From Iodobacter sp025352645 (GTDB taxonomy: Bacteria; Pseudomonadota; Gammaproteobacteria; Burkholderiales; Chitinibacteraceae), in contig NZ_JAWQUO010000018.1 of NCBI RefSeq assembly GCF_033446605.1, forward strand, positions 1-64,000: a DNA stretch of 64,000 nt, in the 5' to 3' direction. A program made the position numbers and the translations under genes. Under the pieces are notes generated by a model, which was not told the DNA's origin, did not search any database, and saw nothing but the letters and a program-made list of their open reading frames with translations. Of the stretch, positions 49,785-58,549 are shown piece by piece. Each line of letters starts with the position of its first letter. Position 1 is the stretch's first letter.

Positions 49785-50756
49785 ATGGCCGGTACCAGCC
49801 TTTTAGTATTACTCGATGATATTGCCGCAGTTTTAGACGACGTGGCCCTAATGACCAAGGTGGCGGCTAAAAAAACCGCTGGGGTGCTGGGGGATGACCT
49901 TGCCCTCAATGCCGAGCAAGTTTCTGGTGTGCGTGCAGAGCGCGAGCTACCCGTGGTGTGGGCGGTGGCAAAAGGATCATTTCGCAATAAATTGATTTTA
50001 GTCCCTGCGGCTCTGGCGATCAGTGCTGTGGCACCTTGGCTGATTACGCCCTTATTGATGCTAGGTGGGGCTTATTTATGTTTTGAGGGGTTTGAAAAGC
50101 TGGCGCATAAATTTTTGCATAATAGTACTGAAGAGCACGAAGATAAAGAGGCACTGCTTACTGCCGCAAATGATGCCGAGGTAGATTTAGTTGCCTATGA
50201 AAAAGACAAAATTCAAGGGGCGATTCGTACTGACTTTGTATTGTCAGCCGAAATTATTGTCATTGCCCTTGGAACGGTTGCCGGTACATCCATTGCATTT
50301 CAACTCGCTGTATTAAGCGTAATTGCCATTGTCATGACCGTTGGGGTGTATGGCTTGGTGGCAGGCATTGTTAAGCTGGATGATGCAGGCCTCTATCTGT
50401 GTAAAAAAACCGGCCGGGGCCTGTGGCTGCAAGTGCAGCATAGAGTGGGCCGCTTATGCTTGGTGGGTGCGCCTTATTTAATGAAAACGCTTACCGTGGT
50501 GGGCACTATTGCGATGTTTATGGTGGGAGGAGGGATTCTTACCCACGGCTTTGCACCTGCCCATGATTTTATCCATCATATCGCCCTAGCGGCGAGTGAT
50601 ATCGCCGGTGTTGGCCCTACGCTCTACATCGCATTGCCTATTTTATTGGATGCTGTGGCAGGCGTTATTGCCGGTGCAATCTTGCTCATGTTTGGAATAG
50701 TGGCTGCGCGTATCTTGAAAATATTTAAGCCACAGCGTGTGGATGTAAGGAGCTAG
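49785..50756 (+). CDS. DUF808 family membrane protein (YedI-like)
   Basis: 323 aa. It begins with the family signature MAGTSLLVLLDDIAAVLDDVALMTKVAAKKTAGVLGDDLALNAEQVSG, followed by RELPVVWAVAKGSFRNKLILVPAALAISAVAPWLITPLLMLGGAYLCFEGFEKL and 5-6 helices to the C-terminus. Function of the family is unknown. It starts 10 bases after the Blh gene, so it is very likely co-expressed with sulfide/persulfide detoxification. Confidence 0.92.
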   Translation: MAGTSLLVLLDDIAAVLDDVALMTKVAAKKTAGVLGDDLALNAEQVSGVRAERELPVVWAVAKGSFRNKLILVPAALAISAVAPWLITPLLMLGGAYLCFEGFEKLAHKFLHNSTEEHEDKEALLTAANDAEVDLVAYEKDKIQGAIRTDFVLSAEIIVIALGTVAGTSIAFQLAVLSVIAIVMTVGVYGLVAGIVKLDDAGLYLCKKTGRGLWLQVQHRVGRLCLVGAPYLMKTLTVVGTIAMFMVGGGILTHGFAPAHDFIHHIALAASDIAGVGPTLYIALPILLDAVAGVIAGAILLMFGIVAARILKIFKPQRVDVRS

Positions 50757-50761
50757 ATCTT

Positions 50762-50771
50762 GGGGGGGGGG
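50762..50771 (+). repeat. Homopolymeric G10 tract
   Basis: Ten consecutive G, 6 bases after the DUF808 stop and upstream of its terminator. Such runs slip easily. It is not in a coding frame, so phase variation of a protein is not expected. Confidence 0.9.
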
Positions 50772-50808
50772 CATCGCCTCCCAAAAGCCTAAGCGCAGAT
50801 ATTCTATT

Positions 50809-50840
50809 AATAGGGCCAATGAATTTGGCCCTATTTTTTT
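50809..50840 (+). terminator. Terminator of the blh-DUF808 operon
   Basis: AATAGGGCCAA at 50809-50819 pairs perfectly with 50825-50835, followed by T-run to 50840. Confidence 0.92.
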
Positions 50841-51078
50841 GCCCTGTAAACAGCACAGGCTTACATTAAAATGAAAAAACAATAAATTTTATTAAAATAT
50901 AAGAGTAGTGTAATTTAATTATCAATATTGTGTATTTTTTGTGAATGACTAATACTAGTTTCAAGTAAGCATTGCGTATTAAATTGGCAAGGATGATTCG
51001 CTTTGTTCCCTCTGGGTATTTAAATTTAGAGGGGTGGTAATGCTTATGTCACTCTTTAATTTACTTAAGGAAGAACGT

Positions 51079-51753
51079 ATGAAACTGGCCAAATTAGCTG
51101 TATTTTCTCTATTGTCGATGAGTGCTCTGACTGCTTCGGCATCTATCCATTCCTTATCATTTGTTGGGGGGCATGATCTTTCTTCGACTAATTGGAATGA
51201 TGTGTTTAGCTTGCAGCGGTTTGACGCTAATCTTGGAACGCTAACAGGTGTGAATGTAGATTTGTATGGCACGGTGAAGGGAAGCGCTAAGTATGAAAGT
51301 TTGGATGCTTCAGCGTCTAATGTGCAGATTGATTTAGGTGCAATCATCAAACTTGCAACCGTATCGGGTAAAAACTTGCTCACTATTAACCCGCTTGTGT
51401 CAAATGCCTATAGTGCTTCTGCCTATGATGGCATTACGGATTTTGGGGGTACATCGGGCAAAACATTAACGGGGCTATCTGCTAATGCCGCGGATTCAGA
51501 GGTGCTTAATAGTGCCAGCTGGTTATCTTTATTTACAGGCCCTGGAATGATTAATTTAAAACTGGCCGCACAGGCAGCATCTTCTGCCTCTGGGCCTGGT
51601 AATTTAACTACACAGTTTGCAACCAATGCGGCCGCTAATTACAAGATAACTTATACCTATGCGGTAACGCCTGTTCCAGAGCCTGAAACTTATGCCCTGA
51701 TGGGGTTGGGCATGTTGGCGCTGCTGGTGCATCGTCGTAAGCAAGTTAAGTAA
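51079..51753 (+). CDS. PEP-CTERM sorting-domain protein
   Basis: 224 aa from the ATG at 51079, with AAGGAAG four to five bases ahead. Signal peptide MKLAKLAVFSLLSMSALTASAS, a Ser/Ala/Asn-rich beta-type body without recognised domain, and at the end PVPEPETYALMGLGMLALLVHRRKQVK: the PEP motif, a hydrophobic segment and an Arg-rich tail of exosortase (EpsH) substrates. Such proteins are exported, cut by exosortase and tied to exopolysaccharide. The exosortase is not in this window. It stands alone between two terminators. Confidence 0.87.
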   Translation: MKLAKLAVFSLLSMSALTASASIHSLSFVGGHDLSSTNWNDVFSLQRFDANLGTLTGVNVDLYGTVKGSAKYESLDASASNVQIDLGAIIKLATVSGKNLLTINPLVSNAYSASAYDGITDFGGTSGKTLTGLSANAADSEVLNSASWLSLFTGPGMINLKLAAQAASSASGPGNLTTQFATNAAANYKITYTYAVTPVPEPETYALMGLGMLALLVHRRKQVK

Positions 51754-51761
51754 TTTGACAA

Positions 51762-51794
51762 GCAGTAGCACTGCAATGGTGCTACTGCGTTTTT
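51762..51794 (+). terminator. Terminator of the PEP-CTERM gene
   Basis: GCAGTAGCAC at 51762-51771 pairs perfectly with 51779-51788, then GTTTTT. It lies 9 bases after the stop. Confidence 0.9.
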
Positions 51795-52644
51795 ATCGTG
51801 TAGGTCTTGGTTCTGAGTATTGTCCCCCTAGCTAAGTAGGTAAAAATAGCAGCATTACATGCTGTAACTTATGCCGTTTTGCATGGGCGTTTGCTATGGC
51901 ATGCTGATTTTTATATAGTTTCTGTAATAAAAAAATTCTAAATTCATTTGGATCGAAAAAAATAGCGCGGGTCGACATTTTTACAATGTTGGCGACGGCT
52001 TTAGTAAATTAATCCATATGGTGTAGATAGATAACTCGCTAATAAAGGTGTTTTCTTGTAATTGTTTTTTATATGGTATTGATTTTAATGAATTTAATTT
52101 ATGGTGTTGCTGCTATGCCAACTAGGTGGGGAGTGTTGTCTGTGCGTGAGCAAACGGTAATGATTTGAATCTTGCTGTAGCTTATACAGCGAAAAGCATC
52201 AAAAATGCGGCTTGTTAATTTTTGATCTACTACACATGATGATGTTTATGGGCAAAAAGCACAGTAAAATTGGGCCACTGTTGAGTGGATGCTAGCGACC
52301 AGTAGCGCTTAAGTCTGGTATCCTATTTGTTTGGCTTGTGTGATATTTACTTAATGCAAGCTAGGACGGGCTAAAGTGAAGGTTGAGTGAATCAAGTAAA
52401 ACAAGATGGCGAAACGCAGATGATTTCACTTTATCTTTTACTGCAATTGAAAAGTGCTTGCTAATTTATTAGCAAGCAAACGTAAAGAGTAGGTTTGTGG
52501 CTGATAATGATCAGGCAGCAGACTTAATTAACACCGAATAATAGGCCGGACCGATATTAGTTTAGATACTTTATCAAATGCTTAATTAGGTCGTGATAAA
52601 GTTTTTTTAAAGTGATAGATCGACTCGCCAAGAGACCCTAAAGA
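51795..52644. other. 850-bp gene-free AT-rich stretch upstream of zipA
   Basis: No frame with coding character. Several small hairpins: CAGCAT...ATGCTG near 51849, GTCG...CGAC near 51970-51997, GCTGTA...TACAGC near 52174, and the 22-base palindrome at 52456. It may be a decayed gene, hold an sRNA, or be the long control region of zipA. Nothing matches a known riboswitch as far as I can see. Confidence 0.4.
52456..52477. repeat. Perfect 22-base palindrome
   Basis: GCTTGCTAAT (52456-52465), two bases, and the exact complement (52468-52477). No U-run follows, so it is more like a protein-binding site or RNA hairpin than a terminator. It is 170 bases upstream of zipA. Confidence 0.7.
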
Positions 52645-53847
52645 ATGACCGATTTGCAACTAGGATCGCTGATTGTTGGTGGCGTGATTGTCGCCGCTGT
52701 CTATGCCTTCAATTGGTGGCAGGAATACCGCTATCGTCAGCAAGCCACCAAGGCCTTTGCTCGTAATGAAAGCGATGCGCTGCTGGATGTGCCCAAAAAT
52801 ATGGTGCGCTCAGCGGGGGCAAGCCGGATGGAGCCTAGCTTAGAGGCGGCTGAGCAGGCTCCTGAGCGCTTTGAGCCAGAGTTGGTCGAGCCAGAGCTTG
52901 AGGCCGCTCCTGCCTATCAAGCTCAAGCGGCTCCAGTGCGCGAGCCTTATATCGAGCCTATTGCTCCGGTAGCGCCGGTAGCGCCGGTAGCAGATCCAGC
53001 GCCTTATGTGCCTGAGCCGGTTAAGACTGCTGCGCCAGTCAGTGATGACAGTGAAGCACTCGCAAGTAGCCTGCTTGATTCATCTATTGATTTTGTTGCA
53101 GAAGTTCATGCCACAGAGATGATTGCAGCGGCAGATCTACCCGTATTTCGTGGCTCTAAGCGCGTCCAGGTAATGGGTTTAAGCCAAAATAATCGCTGGG
53201 AAGCCTGTTTGCCAAGTTCGCGTTCGCGTTATAAAGAATTGAAAATCGGCTTGCAATTGGCAGATCGCCAAGGCGCATTAAGCTCAGAGCAGCTCAATGC
53301 TTTTTGTATGTCGGTGCAGCAATTTTCGGATGAACATGAGGCGGTAGTGACTTTTCCGCAGCGCTCCGCTAAGTTGGCCGCTGCAACTAATCTTGATGAA
53401 TTTTGCGCCAGTGTGGATGTATTGATCGGCTTGAATGTGATGGCAGCAAGCCGCCCGTTCCCAATGGAGCGCGTGCGTTTATTGGCCGAAAACGCAGGCT
53501 TGATTCGCAGCCCAGAAGGTGCGTTTCACTACCGTAGCGATTCAGGTAAAACCTTATTTACCCTGTCAAACTATGATCAGACGCCACTTGGTAATACTTC
53601 GAATGGCCTGACGCTATTATTTGATGTGCCGCGTGTAGCGGGTGGTGTGTCGGTATTTGATTATTTTGCTGAATTTGCACAGCACTTATCGGTGGCGCTC
53701 TCTGGTGAGCTGGTTGATGATAATAGCAAGCCCCTGACTGAGGCGAGCCTAGATAATATCCGCAAGCAATTAGGGGTGCTGTACGTAAAAATGGATGATA
53801 GGGGCATTGCACCAGGCTCTGTGGCGGCTTTGCGTTTGTTTGCATAG
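52645..53847 (+). CDS. zipA: Cell division protein ZipA
   Basis: 400 aa. N-terminal membrane anchor (LQLGSLIVGGVIVAAVYAFNWWQEYRYRQQ), a Pro/Glu/Ala-rich unstructured linker to about 150 that contains a 9-base DNA repeat (52963-52989, Ala-Pro-Val x3), and the FtsZ-binding ZipA_C domain at about 245-390 (VVTFPQRSAKL ... GAFHYRSDSGKTLFTLSNYDQTPLG ... LLFDVPRVAGGVSVFDYFAEFAQHLSVALSGELVDDN). It tethers FtsZ to the inner membrane. Neighbour of ligA as in related bacteria, though one lipoprotein gene lies between. Confidence 0.92.
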   Translation: MTDLQLGSLIVGGVIVAAVYAFNWWQEYRYRQQATKAFARNESDALLDVPKNMVRSAGASRMEPSLEAAEQAPERFEPELVEPELEAAPAYQAQAAPVREPYIEPIAPVAPVAPVADPAPYVPEPVKTAAPVSDDSEALASSLLDSSIDFVAEVHATEMIAAADLPVFRGSKRVQVMGLSQNNRWEACLPSSRSRYKELKIGLQLADRQGALSSEQLNAFCMSVQQFSDEHEAVVTFPQRSAKLAAATNLDEFCASVDVLIGLNVMAASRPFPMERVRLLAENAGLIRSPEGAFHYRSDSGKTLFTLSNYDQTPLGNTSNGLTLLFDVPRVAGGVSVFDYFAEFAQHLSVALSGELVDDNSKPLTEASLDNIRKQLGVLYVKMDDRGIAPGSVAALRLFA

Positions 53848-53987
53848 CCCTCAGCTAGGATGTGTTACTACAATGCCGCTGCTCGTCAGCGGCATTGCTA
53901 CTTTTAGCTAGAAAGAGGCATCTTATGCTGTATTTTTTGTCTAGAGTGACGATATAGATTTATCGCTGTTACGCTGTGAGAAGGGTC

Positions 53988-54551
53988 ATGAAACGCGCCC
54001 GATTAAGCTATGCGGCTCTCTGTTTGAGCTTGACTTCCTGTGCTGCCCTTCTGCCCGATTCAGAGCAAATTAGCCGTACTCCTTGGCCTGATTATCAAAC
54101 GGCGGAGCAGGTGTTTAAAGGTGTTTCCTTGGAAACCACCAGTTTGCAGCAGTTGCATGCAATGGGGCTAGATCCAGCTAAAACGCCTAATATCATCGTA
54201 CTGAGTTATGCCGATTTAATGCGTCGTCTCGCTTTAAGTGGCGCTGGCGAGCCGCGTTTATTAGCGCCTCAAATCCAAGCCTGTATTGCCGCCCAAACTT
54301 CGTGCTTTGCTTATGAAATTGAGCAGAAAAGCTCAGTCAGAAAGCGCTATGGCAATTTCTGGGCAGATTTTTTAAATTTTGAACGAAAGACAGTTATTTC
54401 TGGTTGGCATTTTGATGTCATCTTTATTATTCAAAATGAGCGCCTTGTTTATAAATTGTGGAGTGGTACACCAAGTATCGAGCAATTTGAACAAGAAAAT
54501 ACGCCGCTTGGGCCATTCCAAGGTATGGGAATCTCGATTTTGACTAAGTAA
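53988..54551 (+). CDS. Uncharacterised lipoprotein between zipA and ligA
   Basis: 187 aa from the ATG at 53988. A GTG four codons upstream is possible, and AAGG lies very near the ATG. Lipoprotein signal ARLSYAALCLSLTSC with lipobox LTSC. The body holds YQTAEQVFKGVSLETTSLQQLHAMGLDPAKTPNI, two Cys (QACIAAQTSCFAYEIEQKSS) and an amphipathic, aromatic C-terminal half (YGNFWADFLNFERKTVISGWHFDVIFIIQNERLVYKLWSG). No family name recognised. A weak hairpin (54561-54568 with 54582-54589) follows. Confidence 0.78.
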   Translation: MKRARLSYAALCLSLTSCAALLPDSEQISRTPWPDYQTAEQVFKGVSLETTSLQQLHAMGLDPAKTPNIIVLSYADLMRRLALSGAGEPRLLAPQIQACIAAQTSCFAYEIEQKSSVRKRYGNFWADFLNFERKTVISGWHFDVIFIIQNERLVYKLWSGTPSIEQFEQENTPLGPFQGMGISILTK

Positions 54552-54801
54552 TAAGCATGGGCCCAGCATTCTTTATACGTGTGTTGGGCTTCGCTATACT
54601 CGGCACCAAGTTATGCCTATTCAGTGGCTTATACATATGGCTGCTTAGTATGATGCAGGGCAATTGTTTACGCATAAAAAACGCAAAAGACATCAAATAA
54701 ATAAGGGGATATTCCTGCCCGCAGGGGATGCTAAAACTTTGCGTGTTAATCCTTGTTATAAATCCTCCTTATTCCAACTTCCGCACAATCAATAGACAAA
54801 T

Positions 54802-57198
54802 ATGACTTCCTCCCTTCTCGATCAAGCACAGTTCTTACGCTCACAACTTCATCAATATGCCCATGAATACTATGTACTCGATGCCCCAACGGTGCCGGAT
54901 GCTGAGTACGATCGCTTGTTCCGTGAGTTGCAAGCGCTGGAAATGGCGCACCCTGAGTTGGCATCCGCAGATTCGCCAACTCTGCGGGTAGGGGGCAAGC
55001 CTTTGCCGCAGTTTGTGCCGGTGACGCACAGCATTGCTATGTTGTCGATCCGCACCGAAACCGATGTTACGCCAGCGGGTGCGCTGGCTTTTGATGTCAG
55101 TGTGCGCAAAGAGCTGGATTTACCAGCGAGTGCCGCCGCGCTTGAATACGCTGCCGAGCTTAAATTTGATGGCTTGGCGATTAGCCTGCGTTATGAGAAT
55201 GGGGTGCTGGTGCAGGCCGCTACACGGGGTGATGGGGCGACTGGGGAGGATGTGACGCAAAATATCCGCACCATCTTGCAGATCCCACTGCGTTTGCGTG
55301 CTGATGTAGCACCGCAGGTATTAGAAGTGCGTGGTGAAGTGTATATGCGGCGGGATGATTTTGATCGTTTGAATGAGCGTCAGCTGGCCGCTGGCGATAA
55401 AACCTTTGTCAATCCTAGAAACACCGCTGCAGGTGCGGTGCGCCAGCTGGATCCAGCGATTGCCGCTGCGCGTCCGCTGTCTTTCTTTGCCTATGGTTTG
55501 GGCGTGGTGGAGGGCTGGCCCATGCCGCAGACGCATTCCGCAATTTTGGATGCGCTGGCGCTATTGGGTTTCCCTGTATGTGCTGAGCGTGCCGTGGTGA
55601 ATGGGGGGGCGGGATTGGCGCAGTTCCATGCCCACGTTGCACAGATTCGCGAAAGCCTGCCGTTTGATATCGATGGCGTGGTTTACAAAGTTAATGGTAT
55701 GGCCTTGCAAAAAGAATTGGGCTTTAGAACCCGCGAGCCACGTTGGGCGGTGGCGCATAAATTCCCTGCGCAAGAAGCTTTAACTTTGGTTGAGGCGATT
55801 GATGTGCAGGTTGGCCGTACCGGTGCAATCACCCCTGTGGCCCGTTTGCAGCCGGTATTTGTGGGCGGTGTAACGGTGACCAATGCCACGCTGCATAACG
55901 AAGACGAAGCAAGACGTAAAGATGTGCGGGTCGGGGATACCGTTAGCGTTCGCCGTGCAGGTGATGTGATTCCAGAAGTGGTGAGTGTGGTGCTGGAGCG
56001 TCGCCCTATGAAAGACGTGCTGGGTGCGGATTTATTTTCACCCGCCCAAGCGCCGCTTTACCCCGCATTTAGCCTACCTAAAGTTTGCCCAGTTTGTGGC
56101 TCGCACGTAGTGCGCGAAGAGGGTGAGGCGATCGCGCGTTGCTCCGGTGGATTAAGCTGCTCGGCGCAGCGTAAAGAGGCGATTCGCCACTTTGCAGGGC
56201 GGCGCATGATGGATATCGATGGCCTAGGCGAGCGTTATGTCGAAAGCTTGGTTGATCTGGGTTATGTCAAATCGCTTGCCGATTTATATGCCCTAACGCT
56301 GGAAGATTTCCAGAGTATGAAGGCTGTCGCTGATGAGGCGGCGGGGGCTAGCGCAGAAAGTATTGCGCAGGGCCGCCTTGCTACTAAATGGGCAGAAAAC
56401 CTACTGGAAGGCATTGCGGCAAGTAAGCAACCCTTATTGGCGCGCTTCTTGTTTGCGTTGGGCATCCGCCATGTGGGTGAATCCACGGCCAAAACCTTGG
56501 CTGATTGGCTGGGGCACTTAGCGCTGATCCGTTACGCCCCCGTGCCATTATTGCGAGCCTTGCCCGATATTGGCGATACGGTAGCCATCGCTATTTATGA
56601 CTTCTTTAGTGAGCCCAAAAACCAACAGGCTTTAGACGCTTTGCTTGCCGCAGGTATTGCACCAAGGGATGAGCACGCACCAAGTGGGCAATTAAGAGAC
56701 AAGCTGCACCCCGCCAGTCTGTACGCGTATTTAGGTGTGCCTAAATTATCGATCGTACGCAGCCAGCAATTGGCCGAAAGAGTCAATAGTTTGGCGGCCT
56801 TAGCCGAGGCCGATTGGCTGACGCTGACCTTCTTGCCTAGCGATGTGGCCAAAGCCCTGCTGGCATGGCTGGATGCAGAAGGGCAGCGGCAGTCTTTAAA
56901 AGAATTGGCGGCATGGTGTACTGATTTAGAAGGGCAGTTGCCAGAGCTAACTGCCGCGAATGAGGGTGTGTTTAAAGATAAAACACTGGTACTCACAGGG
57001 ACGCTGCCTACTTTATCCCGAGATCAAGCCAAGGATTTGATCGAAGCGGCAGGGGGTAAGGTATCAGGCAGCGTGTCTAAAAAAACGCATTTCGTGGTGG
57101 CGGGCAGTGATGCGGGGAGCAAGCTGACTAAGGCGGTGGATTTGGGCGTATCTATTTTGGATGAGGGCGCACTGCTGAAAATGCTAGCTGGGGCTTAA
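54802..57198 (+). CDS. ligA: NAD-dependent DNA ligase LigA
   Basis: 798 aa, longer than the ~670 aa of E. coli but like other Neisseriales, with insertions after the adenylation domain. Ia domain (HEYYVLDAPTVPDAEYDRLFRELQ), KxDG active site K121-F-D-G, OB-fold, zinc finger (CPVCG ... CSGGLSCSAQ), HhH domain (FALGIRHVGESTAKTLADWL) and BRCT at about 718-795 (FKDKTLVLTGTLPTLSRDQAKDLIEAAGGKVSGSVSKKTHFVVAG). It seals nicks in replication and repair. Confidence 0.95.
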   Translation: MTSSLLDQAQFLRSQLHQYAHEYYVLDAPTVPDAEYDRLFRELQALEMAHPELASADSPTLRVGGKPLPQFVPVTHSIAMLSIRTETDVTPAGALAFDVSVRKELDLPASAAALEYAAELKFDGLAISLRYENGVLVQAATRGDGATGEDVTQNIRTILQIPLRLRADVAPQVLEVRGEVYMRRDDFDRLNERQLAAGDKTFVNPRNTAAGAVRQLDPAIAAARPLSFFAYGLGVVEGWPMPQTHSAILDALALLGFPVCAERAVVNGGAGLAQFHAHVAQIRESLPFDIDGVVYKVNGMALQKELGFRTREPRWAVAHKFPAQEALTLVEAIDVQVGRTGAITPVARLQPVFVGGVTVTNATLHNEDEARRKDVRVGDTVSVRRAGDVIPEVVSVVLERRPMKDVLGADLFSPAQAPLYPAFSLPKVCPVCGSHVVREEGEAIARCSGGLSCSAQRKEAIRHFAGRRMMDIDGLGERYVESLVDLGYVKSLADLYALTLEDFQSMKAVADEAAGASAESIAQGRLATKWAENLLEGIAASKQPLLARFLFALGIRHVGESTAKTLADWLGHLALIRYAPVPLLRALPDIGDTVAIAIYDFFSEPKNQQALDALLAAGIAPRDEHAPSGQLRDKLHPASLYAYLGVPKLSIVRSQQLAERVNSLAALAEADWLTLTFLPSDVAKALLAWLDAEGQRQSLKELAAWCTDLEGQLPELTAANEGVFKDKTLVLTGTLPTLSRDQAKDLIEAAGGKVSGSVSKKTHFVVAGSDAGSKLTKAVDLGVSILDEGALLKMLAGA

Positions 57199-57225
57199 GG
57201 TATAGGGTAAGTGTTTATCCTGTTA

Positions 57226-57279
57226 AACATTTGTGAATGTTGCAATGAGGGTTGACGTGAGTGTTTGTTTATATAAACA
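57226..57279 (+). promoter_or_regulatory. Two palindromes upstream of the Cro-HTH/galU frame
   Basis: TGTTTATATAAACA at 57266-57279 is a perfect 14-bp palindrome that contains TATAAA (57272-57277) and ends 7 bases before the ATG at 57287. A weaker pair, AACATT-TGTG-AATGTT, lies at 57226-57241. Half sites AAACAT are shared. A TTGACG at 57252-57257 is too close to the TATAAA for a normal promoter. If TATAAA is the -10, the mRNA would begin almost at the ATG. This layout is like an autoregulated Cro-type operator. Confidence 0.55.
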
Positions 57280-57286
57280 TTGCAGC

Positions 57287-57466
57287 ATGCGAAAGTCTGA
57301 AGCAATCCAACTGTTTGGCACCCAAACTCGTCTAGCCGATGCGTTAGGACTTGGGCGCTCTGCCGTTTCCCAGTGGCCCGATGAATTGGCACAGCGCCAA
57401 GCGGATCAAGTGCTGGGGGCGGCATTAAGGCTCGGTTTACTCTCTACTTCATATCAGGATTCCCAA
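57287..57466 (+). other. Cro-like helix-turn-helix reading frame continuous with galU
   Basis: Sixty codons, ATG at 57287, with no stop before the galU start at 57467 and in the same frame. The product (MRKSEAIQLFGTQTRLADALGLGRSAVSQWPDEL...) has the phage Cro fold signature: residues 12-31 TQTRLADALGLGRSAVSQWP are the HTH. Cro-type proteins are normally free 60-70 aa repressors. Here translation from 57287 would give a 349-aa HTH-GalU protein, while translation from 57467 gives ordinary GalU. No Shine-Dalgarno precedes 57287. A perfect palindrome lies just upstream. Confidence 0.6.
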
Positions 57467-58336
57467 ATGCAAAAAGTACGCAAGGCCGTCTTCCCCGTTG
57501 CCGGTATGGGCACTCGTTTTTTGCCAGCCACCAAAGCTAGCCCAAAAGAAATGATGCCGGTGGTCGATAAGCCGCTGATCCAGTACGCGGTAGAGGAAGC
57601 GTTGGCGGCAGGTATTACCGAAATGATCTTTATTACTGGCCGTAATAAACGCAGCATTGAAGATCACTTTGATAAAGCCTATGAGTTAGAAGCCGAGCTA
57701 GAAGCCAAAAACAAACAAGCTCTACTGGAAATCTTGCGCGGTATTATTCCAAAATCAGTCAGCTGCATTTATATCCGCCAGCCAGAAGCCCTAGGCCTAG
57801 GCCACGCCGTGCTCTGCGCTAAGCCTGTTGTTGGAGACGAGCCATTTGCTGTGATTTTGGCAGATGACTTAATCGATGGCGGTGCCACCAGCGAAATGAA
57901 ACGCATGGTCGATGTATTTAGTGATACCCATTGCTCTATTTTGGGCGTTGAGCAAGTGCCACAGCAAGACACCGGCTCGTACGGCATTGTTGAAGTGAAT
58001 GATGGTAACGGTAAATTGAAAATCACCAATATCGTTGAAAAACCAAAGCCAGAAGAAGCCCCCTCTAATTTGGCCGTGGTGGGGCGCTATATTTTAACCC
58101 CGCGTATTTTCCACCACCTGCAACATGTGCAGCCAGGTAAGGGCGGTGAAATCCAGCTTACTGACGGCATCTTTGCCCTGATGCAAGAGCAGCATATCCT
58201 CGCGCATAAGATCATCGGTACACGCTACGATTGTGGTTCTAAGCTGGGCTACCTGAAAGCCACAATGGCCTATGGTATGAAGCATGGTGAAGTTGGTGAA
58301 GAGTTTTCGGCTTACGTGAAGAGCTTAAAAGCTTAA
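57467..58336 (+). CDS. galU: UTP-glucose-1-phosphate uridylyltransferase GalU
   Basis: 289 aa from the ATG at 57467, chosen because MQKVRKAVFPVAGMGTRFLPATKASPKEMMPVVDKP is the standard GalU N-terminus and AGGA sits 9 bases ahead. Nucleotide-binding GMGTRFLPA loop, the VEEALAAGITEMIFITGRNKRSIEDHFD region, QPEALGLGHAV, and FAVILADDLID (Mg-binding Asp). Makes UDP-glucose for surface polysaccharide, fitting the sugar cluster that follows. The same frame continues upstream into a Cro-like HTH, so a longer fusion form is possible. Ends at a strong terminator. Confidence 0.95.
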   Translation: MQKVRKAVFPVAGMGTRFLPATKASPKEMMPVVDKPLIQYAVEEALAAGITEMIFITGRNKRSIEDHFDKAYELEAELEAKNKQALLEILRGIIPKSVSCIYIRQPEALGLGHAVLCAKPVVGDEPFAVILADDLIDGGATSEMKRMVDVFSDTHCSILGVEQVPQQDTGSYGIVEVNDGNGKLKITNIVEKPKPEEAPSNLAVVGRYILTPRIFHHLQHVQPGKGGEIQLTDGIFALMQEQHILAHKIIGTRYDCGSKLGYLKATMAYGMKHGEVGEEFSAYVKSLKA

Positions 58337-58360
58337 GTGCTATTTCAATAAGCTTGCAAA

Positions 58361-58393
58361 AAAGGCGACACCTCTGGTGTCGCCTTTTTTTTT
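58361..58393 (+). terminator. Terminator of galU
   Basis: AAAGGCGACACC at 58361-58372 pairs perfectly with 58376-58387, three-base loop, followed by nine T in all. Confidence 0.95.
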
Positions 58394-58549
58394 GCTCTAT
58401 GATGCTTAGTAAGCTGATCTAGATAAATATATGCTATTTCAGTATTTAATTCTGGCTTTGCACATATTGTTTTTTGCGGGTTTAGTCGGTTTTTTTATAA
58501 GGTTTGTAAATTTAAAAACGAATTTTATAAATATCTTAAGGAATCAAAC

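Noticed and set aside
52963..52989. Nine-base repeat in zipA as a phase-variable switch
   Set aside because: The unit is a multiple of three, so slippage changes only the length of the disordered Ala-Pro-Val linker and not the frame.
57287..57466. Remnant of a prophage
   Set aside because: Only a Cro-like HTH is present. No integrase, attachment site, or other phage gene is seen between ligA and galU.
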